NCBI RefSeq assembly: GCF_008801405.1
Contig: NZ_VZPV01000001.1
Span: forward strand, 2,108,001 to 2,172,000
Direction: 5' to 3'
Source of the DNA: Ralstonia insidiosa
GTDB taxonomy: Bacteria; Pseudomonadota; Gammaproteobacteria; Burkholderiales; Burkholderiaceae
Length of the DNA: 64,000 nt
Made by a program: the position numbers and the translations under genes. Positions 44,425 to 53,625 of the stretch are shown here, one piece after another (position 1 is the stretch's first letter; each line of letters starts with the position of its first letter). Below the pieces are notes generated by a model, which was not told the origin of the DNA, did no database searches, and saw only the letters and a program-made list of their open reading frames with translations.

Positions 44425-45569
44425 ATCGACTCCGCCAGCATGCGGCGGTAATCATCCGCCGTGGCGATGCGCGGGTTGGTCTTGTGGCAGTGGTCGAGCA
44501 GGGCGCCTTCCACCACGTGTTCCAGCGCATCTTCCGGCACGCCCATCTGACGCAGGCCGGTCGGCAAGCCCAGGCGCGCCGTCAAGTCATGCACGGCTTG
44601 CGCGAGGTCGGCGTCCGTCGGCAGATTCATCACGCGACGCATGCGCGCGTAGCGGTTGTCCCGCACCACGGTTTCCGCTGTCTCGTTAAACCGCAGCACT
44701 GCCGGCAGCACCACCGCGTTGAGCGTGCCGTGGTGCAGCCCGGTCTTGCCGTTCACCTTCACACCGCCGAGCGGGTGCGACAACGAATGCACGCACCCCA
44801 GCCCCTTCTGGAATGCCATTGCGCCCTGCATGGACGCGCTCATCATGTTCAGCCGCGCATCGCGGTCTGAACCATCACGCGTGGCGCGCTCGATGTTGGC
44901 CCAGGCGCGCTCCAGGCCGTCCAGCGCGATGCCATCTGCGGGTGGATTGAAGGCAGGGGCGAGAAAGGTCTCGATGCAGTGCGCGATGGCATCCATGCCG
45001 GTGGCCGCCGTCAGCGCGGACGGCAGGCCGAGCGTCAACTCCGCATCGCAGATGGCCGATTTTGGCAGCAAGTGCCACGAGTGGAAGCCAAGCTTGCGGC
45101 CGTCTTCCAGAATGATGATGGCGCCGCGCGCCACCTCGCTGCCTGTGCCTGCCGTGGTGGGAATGGCGATCAGCGGTGCCGCGGCTTCCGTGATCTTCGC
45201 GCTGCCGCCTTCGATAGTCGCGTAGGTGGTCAGCGGCTCCGGGTGCGTCGCCGCAATGGCGATGCCTTTGGCCAGGTCAATCGACGAACCACCCCCAATG
45301 GCGATCAGCCCGTCGCAGCCGGCGTCCTTGTACTGCGCGGTGGCCTTCAGCACCATCGCTTCGGTCGGGTTGGACGGCGTCTCGTCGAACACGGTGACGG
45401 GCAGCCCACCCGTGGCATCGATGGCCCGCTGGGCTAACCCGGCGGCGGCCACGCCCTTGTCGGTCACGATCATCGGCTGGCGGATGCCGACGCGTGCGCA
45501 TTCGCTTTTCAGCTCATTGATCGTGCCAAAGCCGAGGTGGACGTGGGTGAGATAGAAAATGAGGGCCAT
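44421..45569 (-). CDS. Iron-containing alcohol dehydrogenase
   Basis: Group III metal-dependent alcohol dehydrogenase of 382 residues. The NAD(P) site has GGGSSIDLAKGIAI and IPTTAGTGSEVARGAII. The metal ligands lie in DAIAHCIE, GCVHSLSHPLGG and LHHGTLNAVVLP. It might oxidise a primary alcohol or act like maleylacetate reductase; sequence does not settle which. It is divergent from the HSL-type esterase gene, and the 109-bp gap between them holds a GAACGATCGTTC palindrome. Confidence 0.93.
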   Translation of the reverse strand: MALIFYLTHVHLGFGTINELKSECARVGIRQPMIVTDKGVAAAGLAQRAIDATGGLPVTVFDETPSNPTEAMVLKATAQYKDAGCDGLIAIGGGSSIDLAKGIAIAATHPEPLTTYATIEGGSAKITEAAAPLIAIPTTAGTGSEVARGAIIILEDGRKLGFHSWHLLPKSAICDAELTLGLPSALTAATGMDAIAHCIETFLAPAFNPPADGIALDGLERAWANIERATRDGSDRDARLNMMSASMQGAMAFQKGLGCVHSLSHPLGGVKVNGKTGLHHGTLNAVVLPAVLRFNETAETVVRDNRYARMRRVMNLPTDADLAQAVHDLTARLGLPTGLRQMGVPEDALEHVVEGALLDHCHKTNPRIATADDYRRMLAESM

Positions 45570-45653
45570 GCGCTGTCTCCGGATGGTTTGTCTGCGTCGC
45601 CCGTCTTGCTGTGCGGGCGTGGTTCAATGGATACTCCGATGATAGCCAAATTA

Positions 45654-45665
45654 GAACGATCGTTC
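45654..45665. promoter_or_regulatory. TetR-type operator palindrome between divergent genes
   Basis: GAACGATCGTTC is a perfect 12-bp palindrome, extended as TTAGAACGATCGTTCAGTT. It sits 13 bp before the esterase start and 84 bp before the alcohol dehydrogenase start, where it could govern both. Related sites occur at 18469 and 30396. Confidence 0.55.
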
Positions 45666-45678
45666 AGTTCACGCCTGC

Positions 45679-46653
45679 ATGCCGTCCCCGTCTCTCGACC
45701 CGCACGTTGCCCAGTTGCTCGATCTGGTTGCGCGTGCCAAGCGTCCGCCGTTGAATGCGCTTGCCCCCGCCGACGCCAAGATCGCCTACGAAAAGAGCAG
45801 CCCCATTGTCGACATCCCGGCCATTCCGTTGGAATCCGTGCATGACCTGACGGTCACGGCGCGTGATGGTTATGTCATTCCGATCCGCACGTACGCTGCG
45901 CGCGAAGCGAGCTGGGCCGATCCTCTGCCGTTGCTGGTGTACTTCCACGGCGGCGGCTTCACGGTAGGCAGCATCAAGACGCACGATCAACTCTGCCGAT
46001 CACTCGCGGCCAAATCCGGCGCGATGGTGCTGTCGGTGGACTATCGGCTTGGGCCCGACTGGAAATTTCCGACCGCGGCAAATGATGCGTTCGACGTGTT
46101 GCAGTGGGTGTTTGACGAAGCCGCCACCATCGGCGCGGACCCGGCACGCATTGCGTTCGGCGGCGACAGCGCGGGCGGTACGTTGGCGGCTGTCACCGCA
46201 ATCGAAGCGCGCAATCGTGGCTTTCAGCCCGTGCTGCAACTGCTGATCTACCCCGGCACCACCGCACGCGAGACCACGCCATCGCACCGCGAATTCGCCG
46301 AGGGCTACCTGCTCACGCAGGAGATGATCCACTGGTTCTTCTCGCAATACCTGCGCGACGATGCCGACCGCGACGACTGGCGCTTCGCCCCGCTGGATGC
46401 CGGGGGTCACGGCGCCGACGTCACCGGCGTGTGCCCCGCGTGGATCGCGGTTGCGGGCTTCGACCCGATCCGCGATGCGGGCATTGGCTACGCAAACAAG
46501 TTGCGTGTGGCAGAGGTGCCGGTCGAACTGAAGCTGTACGAAGGCATGATCCACGACTTCTTCAAGATCGGCCGCTTTGTGCCAGCCGTCGAAGATGCAC
46601 ACCGCGATGCCGCCGACGCGCTGCGCCGCGCCTTCGGCACCGAGACTGAATAA
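45679..46653 (+). CDS. Alpha/beta hydrolase of the hormone-sensitive lipase family
   Basis: Carboxylesterase of 324 residues. The oxyanion HGGG motif (90-93, VYFHGGGF) marks the HSL family. The nucleophile Ser164 is in GGDSAGG, with Asp in AVAGFDPIRD and His in GMIHDFFKIGR. RPLNALAPADAKIAY suggests a short N-terminal cap. It probably hydrolyses short-chain esters. The ATG has no clear Shine-Dalgarno, since the operator palindrome lies just upstream. Thioesterase and GNAT genes follow closely. Confidence 0.93.
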   Translation: MPSPSLDPHVAQLLDLVARAKRPPLNALAPADAKIAYEKSSPIVDIPAIPLESVHDLTVTARDGYVIPIRTYAAREASWADPLPLLVYFHGGGFTVGSIKTHDQLCRSLAAKSGAMVLSVDYRLGPDWKFPTAANDAFDVLQWVFDEAATIGADPARIAFGGDSAGGTLAAVTAIEARNRGFQPVLQLLIYPGTTARETTPSHREFAEGYLLTQEMIHWFFSQYLRDDADRDDWRFAPLDAGGHGADVTGVCPAWIAVAGFDPIRDAGIGYANKLRVAEVPVELKLYEGMIHDFFKIGRFVPAVEDAHRDAADALRRAFGTETE

Positions 46654-46675
46654 GCCACCATGAGAGGAGACCCGC

Positions 46676-47137
46676 ATGGCGATTGAGGATTTCCGCCACA
46701 GCACGCCGCTGCGTGTGCGCTGGGCCGAAGTCGATGCGCAGAGCATCGTCTTCAACGGCCACTACCTGCTGTATGCGGACGTCTGCATCACTGAGTACTG
46801 GCGCAGCATCGGCGTGCGGTATCCGGTGGATGTGGTCGATACATTCGGTGTCGACTTCTACGTGGTCAAATCCACGCTCGAATACCATGCGTCCGCACGC
46901 TTTGACGACAAGCTGGACCTGCGCTGCCGCGTGGCGCGCCTGGGCCGCTCCAGCATGCGTTTTATCATCGAGATGTATCGCACAGAGGGTGACGAAAATA
47001 CGCACCTCGTCACCGGCGAGGTCATCTACGTGTGCGCCCGACCAGCCAAAGACGGTGCCACGCAGACCTCCGCGCCGATCCCCGATACGCTGCGCGATCG
47101 CATCCTCAATTTTGAAGTCCTGAAGCCTGAAGTGTGA
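46676..47137 (+). CDS. 4HBT/YbgC-type acyl-CoA thioesterase
   Basis: Hotdog-fold thioesterase of 153 residues. LRVRWAEVDAQSIVFNGHYLLYADV matches the 4-hydroxybenzoyl-CoA thioesterase/YbgC active-site block, with Asp in EVD and the following helix. VDFYVVKSTLEYHASARFDD and GRSSMRFIIEMY are the next strands. It likely releases free acid from a CoA ester. It begins 22 bp after the esterase gene with AGAGGAGACCC upstream, and is 9 bp from the GNAT gene. Confidence 0.92.
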   Translation: MAIEDFRHSTPLRVRWAEVDAQSIVFNGHYLLYADVCITEYWRSIGVRYPVDVVDTFGVDFYVVKSTLEYHASARFDDKLDLRCRVARLGRSSMRFIIEMYRTEGDENTHLVTGEVIYVCARPAKDGATQTSAPIPDTLRDRILNFEVLKPEV

Positions 47138-47146
47138 GAACTAAGC

Positions 47147-47593
47147 ATGACCGCCCCTGAATCTGTCCGCCCGCTTGCCGGCGTTGAAGTTGACCGCTGG
47201 GACGCTGTGCGCGAAGAAGCGCGCGCTATCCGCTACGACGTGTTTGTCATTGAGCAGGGCGTACCTGTTGAACTGGAATGGGATGAATGGGACGACCAGT
47301 GCTGGCACGCTCTCGCGCGCGACACGGCTGGCCGTGCAGTGGCCACGGGCCGCCTGCTGCCTGACGGCCATATCGGCCGCATGGCGGTGCGCAAGGAGGC
47401 GCGCGGCACGGGTGTTGGCGCACGCGTGCTGGAAGTGTTGATCGACAAGGCCCGGTCGCTTGGCTACCCGGAGTTGATCCTGAACGCGCAAACCCACGCC
47501 ATGCCGTTCTATGTGCGTGCCGGCTTTACTGCCGAGGGCGCTGAGTTTGAAGAAGCCGGCATTCCGCACCGGACCATGCGCCGCGTGCTGTAA
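47147..47593 (+). CDS. GNAT family N-acetyltransferase
   Basis: Acetyltransferase of 148 residues with the GNAT fold. VFVIEQGVPVELEWDEWD is the ElaA/YjcF-like N-terminal block. The acetyl-CoA pyrophosphate loop is in RMAVRKEARGTGVGARVLEVL. LILNAQTHAMPFYVRAGFTAEG is the C-terminal signature. Acceptor unknown. It ends the row of esterase, thioesterase and GNAT and converges on the LysR gene 7 bp away. Confidence 0.93.
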   Translation: MTAPESVRPLAGVEVDRWDAVREEARAIRYDVFVIEQGVPVELEWDEWDDQCWHALARDTAGRAVATGRLLPDGHIGRMAVRKEARGTGVGARVLEVLIDKARSLGYPELILNAQTHAMPFYVRAGFTAEGAEFEEAGIPHRTMRRVL

Positions 47594-47600
47594 AGCCCAC

Positions 47601-48506
47601 CTATACGTTGATCGCCTTGGCGGCCCGCACGATCGCTTCGATTGCTGCCTGTGCCGCCGGCGATGACGTTCTGCCGTGCAATCGCACGATCCCCGTGATG
47701 GACGGCGGCGACAGCCAGCCTTTCACTGCCAGCCGGACGAGCGTGCCGGACTCCAGCTCCTCCCGTACCGCGGCATCCGTTGCACCCAGCACGGTGTCGG
47801 TGGTGAGCGCCACTGTCTTGAGCACGCCATAGTTGTCGCACTCGAGCGCGATGCTGGCTTCCTCGCCCGCAGGCAGGCCCAGTAGGGCGGCCAGTTCCAC
47901 TTTTGAGGGGCTCAGCAGCTTCGGTACGGCAATGCCGTACTCCCACACTTCGCGCAGCGTGTGCTCGTACTGCGCGAGCGGATGACCGGCTCGCACGTAG
48001 AGGTGGGGCGGCTGACCGCCAATCGGCTGGATGTCGAGCGCAGCATCTTTCGGCATGTCACGCACGTCTGCCGCGAAGAACTCGATGTTCTCCGTGCGCA
48101 GGCTTTCCAGCAGTTGCACCCAGTTGCCGACCTCCATGCGCAGCGCCACTTGTGGATGCTGCTGCCGTAGCTCATGCAGCGCTTGCGGCATCAGGGTGGC
48201 GGTCAACAGCGGCCCCACGCCGAAGGCGGTGTCGCCCAATTGGCTGTCGCGGTAGAGATCTACGTCACGCTGCAGGCACCGTGCCTCGAACAACAGTTTG
48301 CGCCCCCGTGCGATCACGAATTCACCCGCTGCGGTGGGGCGCACGCCGCCCACATCGCGGTCGAACAGGCGGATGCCCAGGTCATCTTCAATGGCCTGGA
48401 TACTGCGGCTGAAGGCGGGCTGGCTCAGGTGCACCAATTCGGCGGCACGGGCGAAGTGCAGGGTGTCAGCCAGGGCAACGACGTGACTCAGGCGGCGCAA
48501 GTCCAT
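47601..48506 (-). CDS. LysR-type transcriptional regulator
   Basis: Regulator of 301 residues with an N-terminal winged helix-turn-helix (MDLRRLSHVVALADTLHFAR with AAELVHLSQPAFSRSIQAIE) and a C-terminal effector-binding domain. It is divergent from the sterol-desaturase-family gene 112 bp away. The gap holds three GCATTG repeats (48522, 48544, 48553), so control of that gene and itself is a reasonable inference. Effector unknown. Confidence 0.94.
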   Translation of the reverse strand: MDLRRLSHVVALADTLHFARAAELVHLSQPAFSRSIQAIEDDLGIRLFDRDVGGVRPTAAGEFVIARGRKLLFEARCLQRDVDLYRDSQLGDTAFGVGPLLTATLMPQALHELRQQHPQVALRMEVGNWVQLLESLRTENIEFFAADVRDMPKDAALDIQPIGGQPPHLYVRAGHPLAQYEHTLREVWEYGIAVPKLLSPSKVELAALLGLPAGEEASIALECDNYGVLKTVALTTDTVLGATDAAVREELESGTLVRLAVKGWLSPPSITGIVRLHGRTSSPAAQAAIEAIVRAAKAINV

Positions 48507-48521
48507 GGTGTTGCGTCCATT

Positions 48522-48559
48522 GCATTGAACGGATGTCCATTATGCATTGGACGCATTGA
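48522..48559. promoter_or_regulatory. GCATTG repeats between LysR gene and desaturase-family gene
   Basis: GCATTGA, GCATTGG and GCATTGA occur at 48522, 48544 and 48553 in the same orientation, with GTCCATT copies before the first two. This is a plausible LysR binding region between divergent genes, though it has no clean T-N11-A palindrome. Confidence 0.35.
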
Positions 48560-48618
48560 ATCGACACTCCTAGGCTTGTCTTCACAAAAATTCGCAACAC
48601 AAGCGAGGAGACACCCCG

Positions 48619-49503
48619 ATGAGTTCGCACCAGCAGTTGCTCCTGATCAGTGCCTGCATCCTGGGCTTTGGCGCCATGGAGTTCGTCACCCGGCGCTACC
48701 AGGCAAGTGTCAGCGGCAAGGCCACCGCCAACGATGCGTGGCTGGAAGTGCTGATGTTCGTCAGCCTGGTCGCCATCACTCAGCCGATCGCGCTGCTGGG
48801 CAGCAACGCGCTGTGCAACTGGCTCATGCCCGCGCAGCACAACGCCTGGGCCAACCTGCCGTGGTGGGCCATGACCGGCTTGCTGCTGATCGGCGATGAC
48901 CTCACGCAATACCTGTGGCACCGCGCCTCGCATTCGCCGCTGCTGTGGCCGCTACACCGTGCGCACCACAGTTCGTCGTACATGAGCGTGCGCATCACGT
49001 ACCGCAACAACTTCTTCTACTACCTGATGATGCCCGGCCTGTGGATTGGCGGAGTGGCGGTGTACCTGGGCTTTGGCAGCGTCTACGGGGTGTATCTGGT
49101 GGTGAAGGTGGCCGTTATCCTGGGTGCGCACTGCGCCTGGCCGTGGGACGCGCCGCTGTACCGCATTCGCGCGCTGCGCCCGCTGATGTGGGTGATCGAG
49201 CGCACCATTTCCACGCCCGCCACGCATTGGGCACATCACGCACTCACCAACGCCGACGGCATTGGCCATTACAAGGGCAATTTCGGCAACCTGCTGTTCT
49301 TCTGGGATGTGCTGTTCGGCACGGCGCATATCACGCGCAAATACCCTGCACAGATCGGCTTGCAGGATGACGCCTTGTACGGCGCAGAACGGTGGACTGC
49401 ACAGATGTTCTATCCGCTGGTGCAATCCAAGCGTGAGCATTCGGCGCTGCGCCCGGGTGGCTATGGCTTTACGGAAGTCGAGCCGGCGCAAGAGCAGGCG
49501 TAG
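48619..49503 (+). CDS. Sterol desaturase/fatty acid hydroxylase family membrane protein
   Basis: Integral membrane di-iron protein of 294 residues with four or five hydrophobic helices. The histidine clusters that bind iron are HRASH, HRAHHSS and HWAHHAL, in the order expected for the fatty-acid-hydroxylase superfamily. It may hydroxylate or desaturate a lipid. Substrate unknown. The ATG follows GAGGAGACACCCCG. It is probably regulated by the divergent LysR protein. Confidence 0.92.
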   Translation: MSSHQQLLLISACILGFGAMEFVTRRYQASVSGKATANDAWLEVLMFVSLVAITQPIALLGSNALCNWLMPAQHNAWANLPWWAMTGLLLIGDDLTQYLWHRASHSPLLWPLHRAHHSSSYMSVRITYRNNFFYYLMMPGLWIGGVAVYLGFGSVYGVYLVVKVAVILGAHCAWPWDAPLYRIRALRPLMWVIERTISTPATHWAHHALTNADGIGHYKGNFGNLLFFWDVLFGTAHITRKYPAQIGLQDDALYGAERWTAQMFYPLVQSKREHSALRPGGYGFTEVEPAQEQA

Positions 49504-49517
49504 CCCCTGCGCCGCGC

Positions 49518-50333
49518 TTACGTATCGGCGTGCGTGACCGTATCAAGCGCGCCGAGGTAGCGCGTCTCGCCAATCTGCCCCTGTGCGTCGAAGCGGCGCT
49601 CGGTCACGTCGAAGCAGCCATCGTGGCGGATGCGCAGCACGGTCGTGGCACGCGTGCCATAGCGCGGTGAGCGGATGAAGGCGGCGGAGAGCAGCTTTTC
49701 CCACTCAGGTGCCACACCTGTTTCAGGCAGGGCACCTGTGGGGGCTTCTCGCGTCTCGGCCATCAGGTTGAGGTAGCGCGCCACGTCCAGCGCGTTGCCG
49801 TGCCGGCCTGTATCCGCGGCCAAGGCCTCGGCAAACGCAGCCATGCGGTGGCGCACCTTGAACCACGGCGTATCGAGCAGCGCATTCGACAGCCCGTACA
49901 CGCCGGGTGCCAGCTTGCGTGGGGCCTCTGCGCGATTGCTAGTCCACCAGAGTTCGTCGCGCGTGGCGGTCAGCAGGTTGTAGCCGTTGTAGGCGCGGTC
50001 GCGGGCGGTCAAGCTGTCGAGGTACGTCGGGATCGACGCCTCTTCGGCCATCAGAAAATTGGAGACCAATTCACCACGCGAACGTGCATCCGGGCGGCGT
50101 TCGGATGGTGCACGGTAGTTGGTCAGCGCGGCAAACCGGCCGTCGCGCGTCATCCCCATCCACGTGCCTGCGTGGCCGACCACCTGGGCCAGATCACGCC
50201 CGGCCAGCACGTTGGGCGCATCGCTCCACCACGCCAGCGGCGCGGCGGGGCGGTCATAGAATTCGTCCCGGTTGGCGGCCACCACCAGCGCGTAGGCGGG
50301 GTGGGCGTGCCAGGCCGTGAGAATCAAACACAT
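49518..50333 (-). CDS. NRDE (TANGO2-like) family protein
   Basis: Cytoplasmic protein of 271 residues of the NRDE family, named for the motif in ANRDEFYDRP. It begins MCLILTAWHAHPAYALVVAA and has WMGMTRDGRFAALTNYR. Bacterial members are Ntn-hydrolase-like with Cys2 at the N-terminus, which fits a start at ATG 50333. A longer frame would hide that Cys. Eukaryotic TANGO2 is linked to heme or lipid handling; the bacterial role is not established. Confidence 0.93.
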   Translation of the reverse strand: MCLILTAWHAHPAYALVVAANRDEFYDRPAAPLAWWSDAPNVLAGRDLAQVVGHAGTWMGMTRDGRFAALTNYRAPSERRPDARSRGELVSNFLMAEEASIPTYLDSLTARDRAYNGYNLLTATRDELWWTSNRAEAPRKLAPGVYGLSNALLDTPWFKVRHRMAAFAEALAADTGRHGNALDVARYLNLMAETREAPTGALPETGVAPEWEKLLSAAFIRSPRYGTRATTVLRIRHDGCFDVTERRFDAQGQIGETRYLGALDTVTHADT

Positions 50334-50451
50334 GAGCACTTCCTTTGAACATGCCAAGCGAGTGGTCAATGTGATGACCTGTGTCGCGAGGGCTTCGGCC
50401 AAGCATAGCAGCCAGCCGAATTTTTGCGATGACGATTACATGGATGCGGGG

Positions 50452-50742
50452 CTAACCGTTTTCCAGATCGACGAAAAGCTCGGCATGGCGTTCGCCTGCA
50501 ACAAATTCGCGCGGGCCGCCGGTCTCCCACAGACCGGCCAGCGTGGCGGTAAAGGCCGGCGGGATGTCGTGGTAGCACTCCATCCACGTGGCCTGCCCGT
50601 CGCGTAGCTCGGGGCGACGCATCACCGTGCCGGCCACGCCGGTCGCTTCTTCCACCGTGTCGAGCCAGCGTTGCCAGCGTGGCAGGGCGGCGGCAGCCTC
50701 GCGTTCAGCGATGCGGAAGTAGACGAACAGGTGGTCGGCCAT
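50452..50742 (-). CDS. DUF4936 family protein
   Basis: Small protein of 96 residues. MADHLFVYFRIAEREAAAAL and ELRDGQATWMECYHDIP fit the DUF4936 family found in Burkholderiales next to ygfZ. A ferredoxin-like fold is plausible. Function unknown. It starts 15 bp after the ygfZ stop and is probably cotranscribed. Confidence 0.85.
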   Translation of the reverse strand: MADHLFVYFRIAEREAAAALPRWQRWLDTVEEATGVAGTVMRRPELRDGQATWMECYHDIPPAFTATLAGLWETGGPREFVAGERHAELFVDLENG

Positions 50743-50757
50743 GGTGGGTGTCCGGTA

Positions 50758-51798
50758 TCAGGCGTTTTCTGAAACGGGAATCGTGTACGGCAGGTTCTGC
50801 AGCGTCAGCACCGGGCCGTCAAACGTGGCGAGGTGAATGACGGTCTCCAGCGCATCCAGCTTCAGCTCGACGAGCAGGTCCGTGCCGCCGTCTGGTGCCA
50901 TCGCCGCGTTCACGACCATGCCACACGGCTGGTTCGGATCAGCTGCGCTGTAGACCTCGGCGCCTGCGGAGGTGGGGGCGTTCACGTGGGCGCGCTGCAT
51001 GCGCCGCTTGAGCGTGCCGCGATACTGACTTCGCGCGACGATTTCCTGGCCGGGGTAGCAGCCCTTTTTGAAATCGACACCGCCCAGCAACTCCAGGTTC
51101 ACCATCTGCGGAACGAACTGCTCTTGCGTGGGCAGGGTGATTTGCGGCACACCGGCCTGCAAGCTCAACCAGTCCCACACCTCGGTGCCGACGAGCGAGA
51201 GGCGTGACGACAGCGTCTTCCATGCATGCTGGAAATGCTCGGCGTGCACCATCCATTGATAGCGCGGGCGGCCGTCGGCGTCGGGCAGGCGGATGACTGC
51301 ACCAACCTGCTGGCCCACCGTGGCCGGCTGCTGTGCGACGGCGTAGATGGCGTCGAACTCCGGCAGCACGGCGCCGGCGGCCCGCAGGGCGTCAGCCGCA
51401 TCCGGTCCGGCCACGCCGATGGCGATGAACTCGTCCATCGGACGCAGCTTGGCCTTGGCGCGCAGCACGAACATCGACAGGCGTTTGGTCAGCGCCGGGG
51501 CGACCAGCTTGTCGGCCTGCAGCACGATCGTATCGGCCTGGCGCCACATCAACAGCGTGGCCAGCAGGCGCCCCTTGGGCGAGCAGTAGCCGGCCAGGCG
51601 CGCCTGGTTAGGCCCCAGGCCCGTGACGGCGTTGGTCAGCTGGTTATGGAGGAATTCGGCCGCATCCGCGCCTTCAACGGCAATGCGCGCGAGATTGGTC
51701 GGCGGGCACAGAACGCTACCGCGTGCGGCAGCGTCAAACTGTACGTCGAGCGGCGGAAAGCTGAGCGTATCGACGAAATCCTGAAAAACGTCATTCAT
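50758..51798 (-). CDS. ygfZ: Folate-binding protein YgfZ (Fe-S cluster assembly)
   Basis: Tetrahydrofolate-dependent protein of 346 residues that supports assembly or repair of some Fe-S enzymes. The diagnostic motif KKGCYPGQE with its Cys is present in VDFKKGCYPGQEIVARSQYR. LHNQLTNAV and GYCSPKGRLLATLLMWR are further GcvT-like blocks. The ATG at 51798 (MNDVFQDFVD) was chosen over a frame 122 codons longer that crosses the mltG promoter region. It is divergent from mltG. Confidence 0.94.
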   Translation of the reverse strand: MNDVFQDFVDTLSFPPLDVQFDAAARGSVLCPPTNLARIAVEGADAAEFLHNQLTNAVTGLGPNQARLAGYCSPKGRLLATLLMWRQADTIVLQADKLVAPALTKRLSMFVLRAKAKLRPMDEFIAIGVAGPDAADALRAAGAVLPEFDAIYAVAQQPATVGQQVGAVIRLPDADGRPRYQWMVHAEHFQHAWKTLSSRLSLVGTEVWDWLSLQAGVPQITLPTQEQFVPQMVNLELLGGVDFKKGCYPGQEIVARSQYRGTLKRRMQRAHVNAPTSAGAEVYSAADPNQPCGMVVNAAMAPDGGTDLLVELKLDALETVIHLATFDGPVLTLQNLPYTIPVSENA

Positions 51799-51828
51799 GG
51801 TGTGCAGGCTGCCAGAGTTTGACCCGGT

Positions 51829-51834
51829 ATTATA
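51829..51834 (-). promoter_or_regulatory. Consensus -10 box for ygfZ
   Basis: TATAAT on the minus strand, about 30 bp before the ygfZ ATG, implies a leader of roughly 23 bases. The -35 region is weak. Confidence 0.5.
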
Positions 51835-51931
51835 TGAGGCTGTCTGACGGGCAGTTTGTGCCCTCGCAACCCATTTCAAGAGTGCGGACAAGGCCATGGT
51901 CGGGTGTTTCCGCGCATAGATTCGCAACGCA

Positions 51932-52930
51932 ATGTTCTCTTTTCTCAAACGCCTGGTTGTTCTGGCGATCCTGATCGCGCTTGCTGCGGCAGGCGGTGTG
52001 GTGTGGTGGGCCCAGCAGCCAGTGAGCCTTCCGGCCCCGTCGCTGGAAGTCGTGATCAAGCCGAATTCGAGCGTCATCTCGGTCGGCAAGCAGCTCGCCA
52101 GTGCGGGCGTGGGCGTGCAGCCGCAGTTGTTCTCGCTTGTGGCGCGCGCCACCGGCAACGCCAAGAGCCTGAAGGCGGGCGGTTACGAGCTGGAGGCGGG
52201 CGCCACGCCGCTGTCCATCCTCGACAAGATGGCACGCGGTGAGGTTACGCACTACGTCGTCACCGTCATTGAGGGCTGGTCGATGCGCCAGATGCGCGCG
52301 GCGGTGGATGCGGAGCCTGCGCTCAAGCACGACACGGCGGGCCTGTCCGATGCCGATCTGATGCGCAAGATTGGCGCGCCCGAAGCCAATCCGGAAGGCC
52401 TGTTCTTCCCCGATACCTATCTCTTTGCGCGCGGAAGCAGCGACGTGGAACTCTACCGCCACGCCTACCAGGCCATGCAGAAGCGCCTGGCCGACGCCTG
52501 GGCCAAGCGGCCGCTCGACCTGCCGTACAAGACCCCGTACGAGGCGCTGACCATGGCTTCCATCATCGAGAAAGAGACCGGCCAGAAGATCGACCGGCCG
52601 ATGATCGCGGCGGTGTTCGTCAACCGCCTGCGCAAGAACATGCTGCTGCAGACCGACCCGACCGTCATCTACGGCATCGGTGCCGGCTTTGACGGCAATT
52701 TGCGCAAGCGCGACCTGCAGGCCGACACGCCGTACAACACCTACACGCGTGCCGGCCTGCCGCCCACGCCGATCTCGCTGCCGGGCATGGCCTCGTTGCA
52801 GGCGGCGCTGAATCCGGCAACATCCGATGCGCTGTACTTTGTGGCGCGCGGCGACGGCAGCAGCCAGTTTTCGACCAACCTGACGGACCACAACCGGGCC
52901 GTCAATAAATACGTGCGCGGCCAACCATGA
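51932..52930 (+). CDS. mltG: Endolytic murein transglycosylase MltG
   Basis: Inner-membrane lytic transglycosylase of 332 residues that cuts nascent glycan strands and helps set their length. A single N-terminal helix (about 6-26) is followed by a LysM-like region and the YceG catalytic domain. The catalytic Glu is in ASIIEKETG, and [29 protein letters not shown] and [14 protein letters not shown] are conserved. Its stop overlaps the tmk start by 4 bp (ATGA), as in many proteobacteria. Confidence 0.96.
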   Translation: MFSFLKRLVVLAILIALAAAGGVVWWAQQPVSLPAPSLEVVIKPNSSVISVGKQLASAGVGVQPQLFSLVARATGNAKSLKAGGYELEAGATPLSILDKMARGEVTHYVVTVIEGWSMRQMRAAVDAEPALKHDTAGLSDADLMRKIGAPEANPEGLFFPDTYLFARGSSDVELYRHAYQAMQKRLADAWAKRPLDLPYKTPYEALTMASIIEKETGQKIDRPMIAAVFVNRLRKNMLLQTDPTVIYGIGAGFDGNLRKRDLQADTPYNTYTRAGLPPTPISLPGMASLQAALNPATSDALYFVARGDGSSQFSTNLTDHNRAVNKYVRGQP

Positions 52931-53544
52931 CTGGCAAGTTCATCACATTCGAAGGTATCGACGGGGCGGGCAAGAGCACGCACCTGGCGTGGTTCGCTCA
53001 GCAATTGCAGGCCAAGCTCGCACCGCAAGGCAAGAAGGTGGTCGTCACCCGTGAGCCGGGTGGCACACCGCTGGGCGAACGCCTGCGTGAAGTGCTGCTG
53101 CACGAGCGCATGCATCTGGAAACCGAAGCGCTGCTGATGTTCGCCAGCCGCCGTGAGCACATCGCCGAGGTGATTCAGCCCGCGCTCGACGCTGGTGACT
53201 GGGTCATCTCCGACCGTTTCACCGACGCTACCTTCGCTTACCAGGGCGGGGGCAGGGGCTTGGCCATCGACCGGCTCGAAGCCCTGGAGCAGTGGGTGCA
53301 GCAGGGCCTGCAGCCAACCAAGACCATCCTCTTCGACCTGGCCCCTGAAATTGCCGCCGCACGCCTGGCCGACGCCCGCACGCCCGACAAGTTCGAAGCC
53401 GAGTCCGCCCTGTTCTTCCTGCGCACGCGTGCAGAATACCTGCGCCGCGCCGCCGAAGAACCGCAGCGTTTTGTCGTGCTGGATGCCAACCGCGAGCGCG
53501 GTGAACTCCAGAAAGACTTAGAGCAATTGCTTGCAACGCTTTGA
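52927..53544 (+). CDS. tmk: Thymidylate kinase
   Basis: Phosphorylates dTMP to dTDP for DNA synthesis; 205 residues. The P-loop is GIDGAGKST (10-18), with the [15 protein letters not shown] substrate loop and [17 protein letters not shown] with the DR-x-DR-like motif. The LID region ([14 protein letters not shown]) lacks the usual run of basic residues of the other kinase type, which fits the E. coli-like class. It overlaps mltG and precedes holB by 81 bp. Confidence 0.96.
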   Translation: MTGKFITFEGIDGAGKSTHLAWFAQQLQAKLAPQGKKVVVTREPGGTPLGERLREVLLHERMHLETEALLMFASRREHIAEVIQPALDAGDWVISDRFTDATFAYQGGGRGLAIDRLEALEQWVQQGLQPTKTILFDLAPEIAAARLADARTPDKFEAESALFFLRTRAEYLRRAAEEPQRFVVLDANRERGELQKDLEQLLATL

Positions 53545-53625
53545 TTTTGCGCGCAATTTCCGATACCGAAATAATGGTTTCACGGCGAGTTTTCGCATCA
53601 ACAATCTAGCGTAACTTATTGATTT

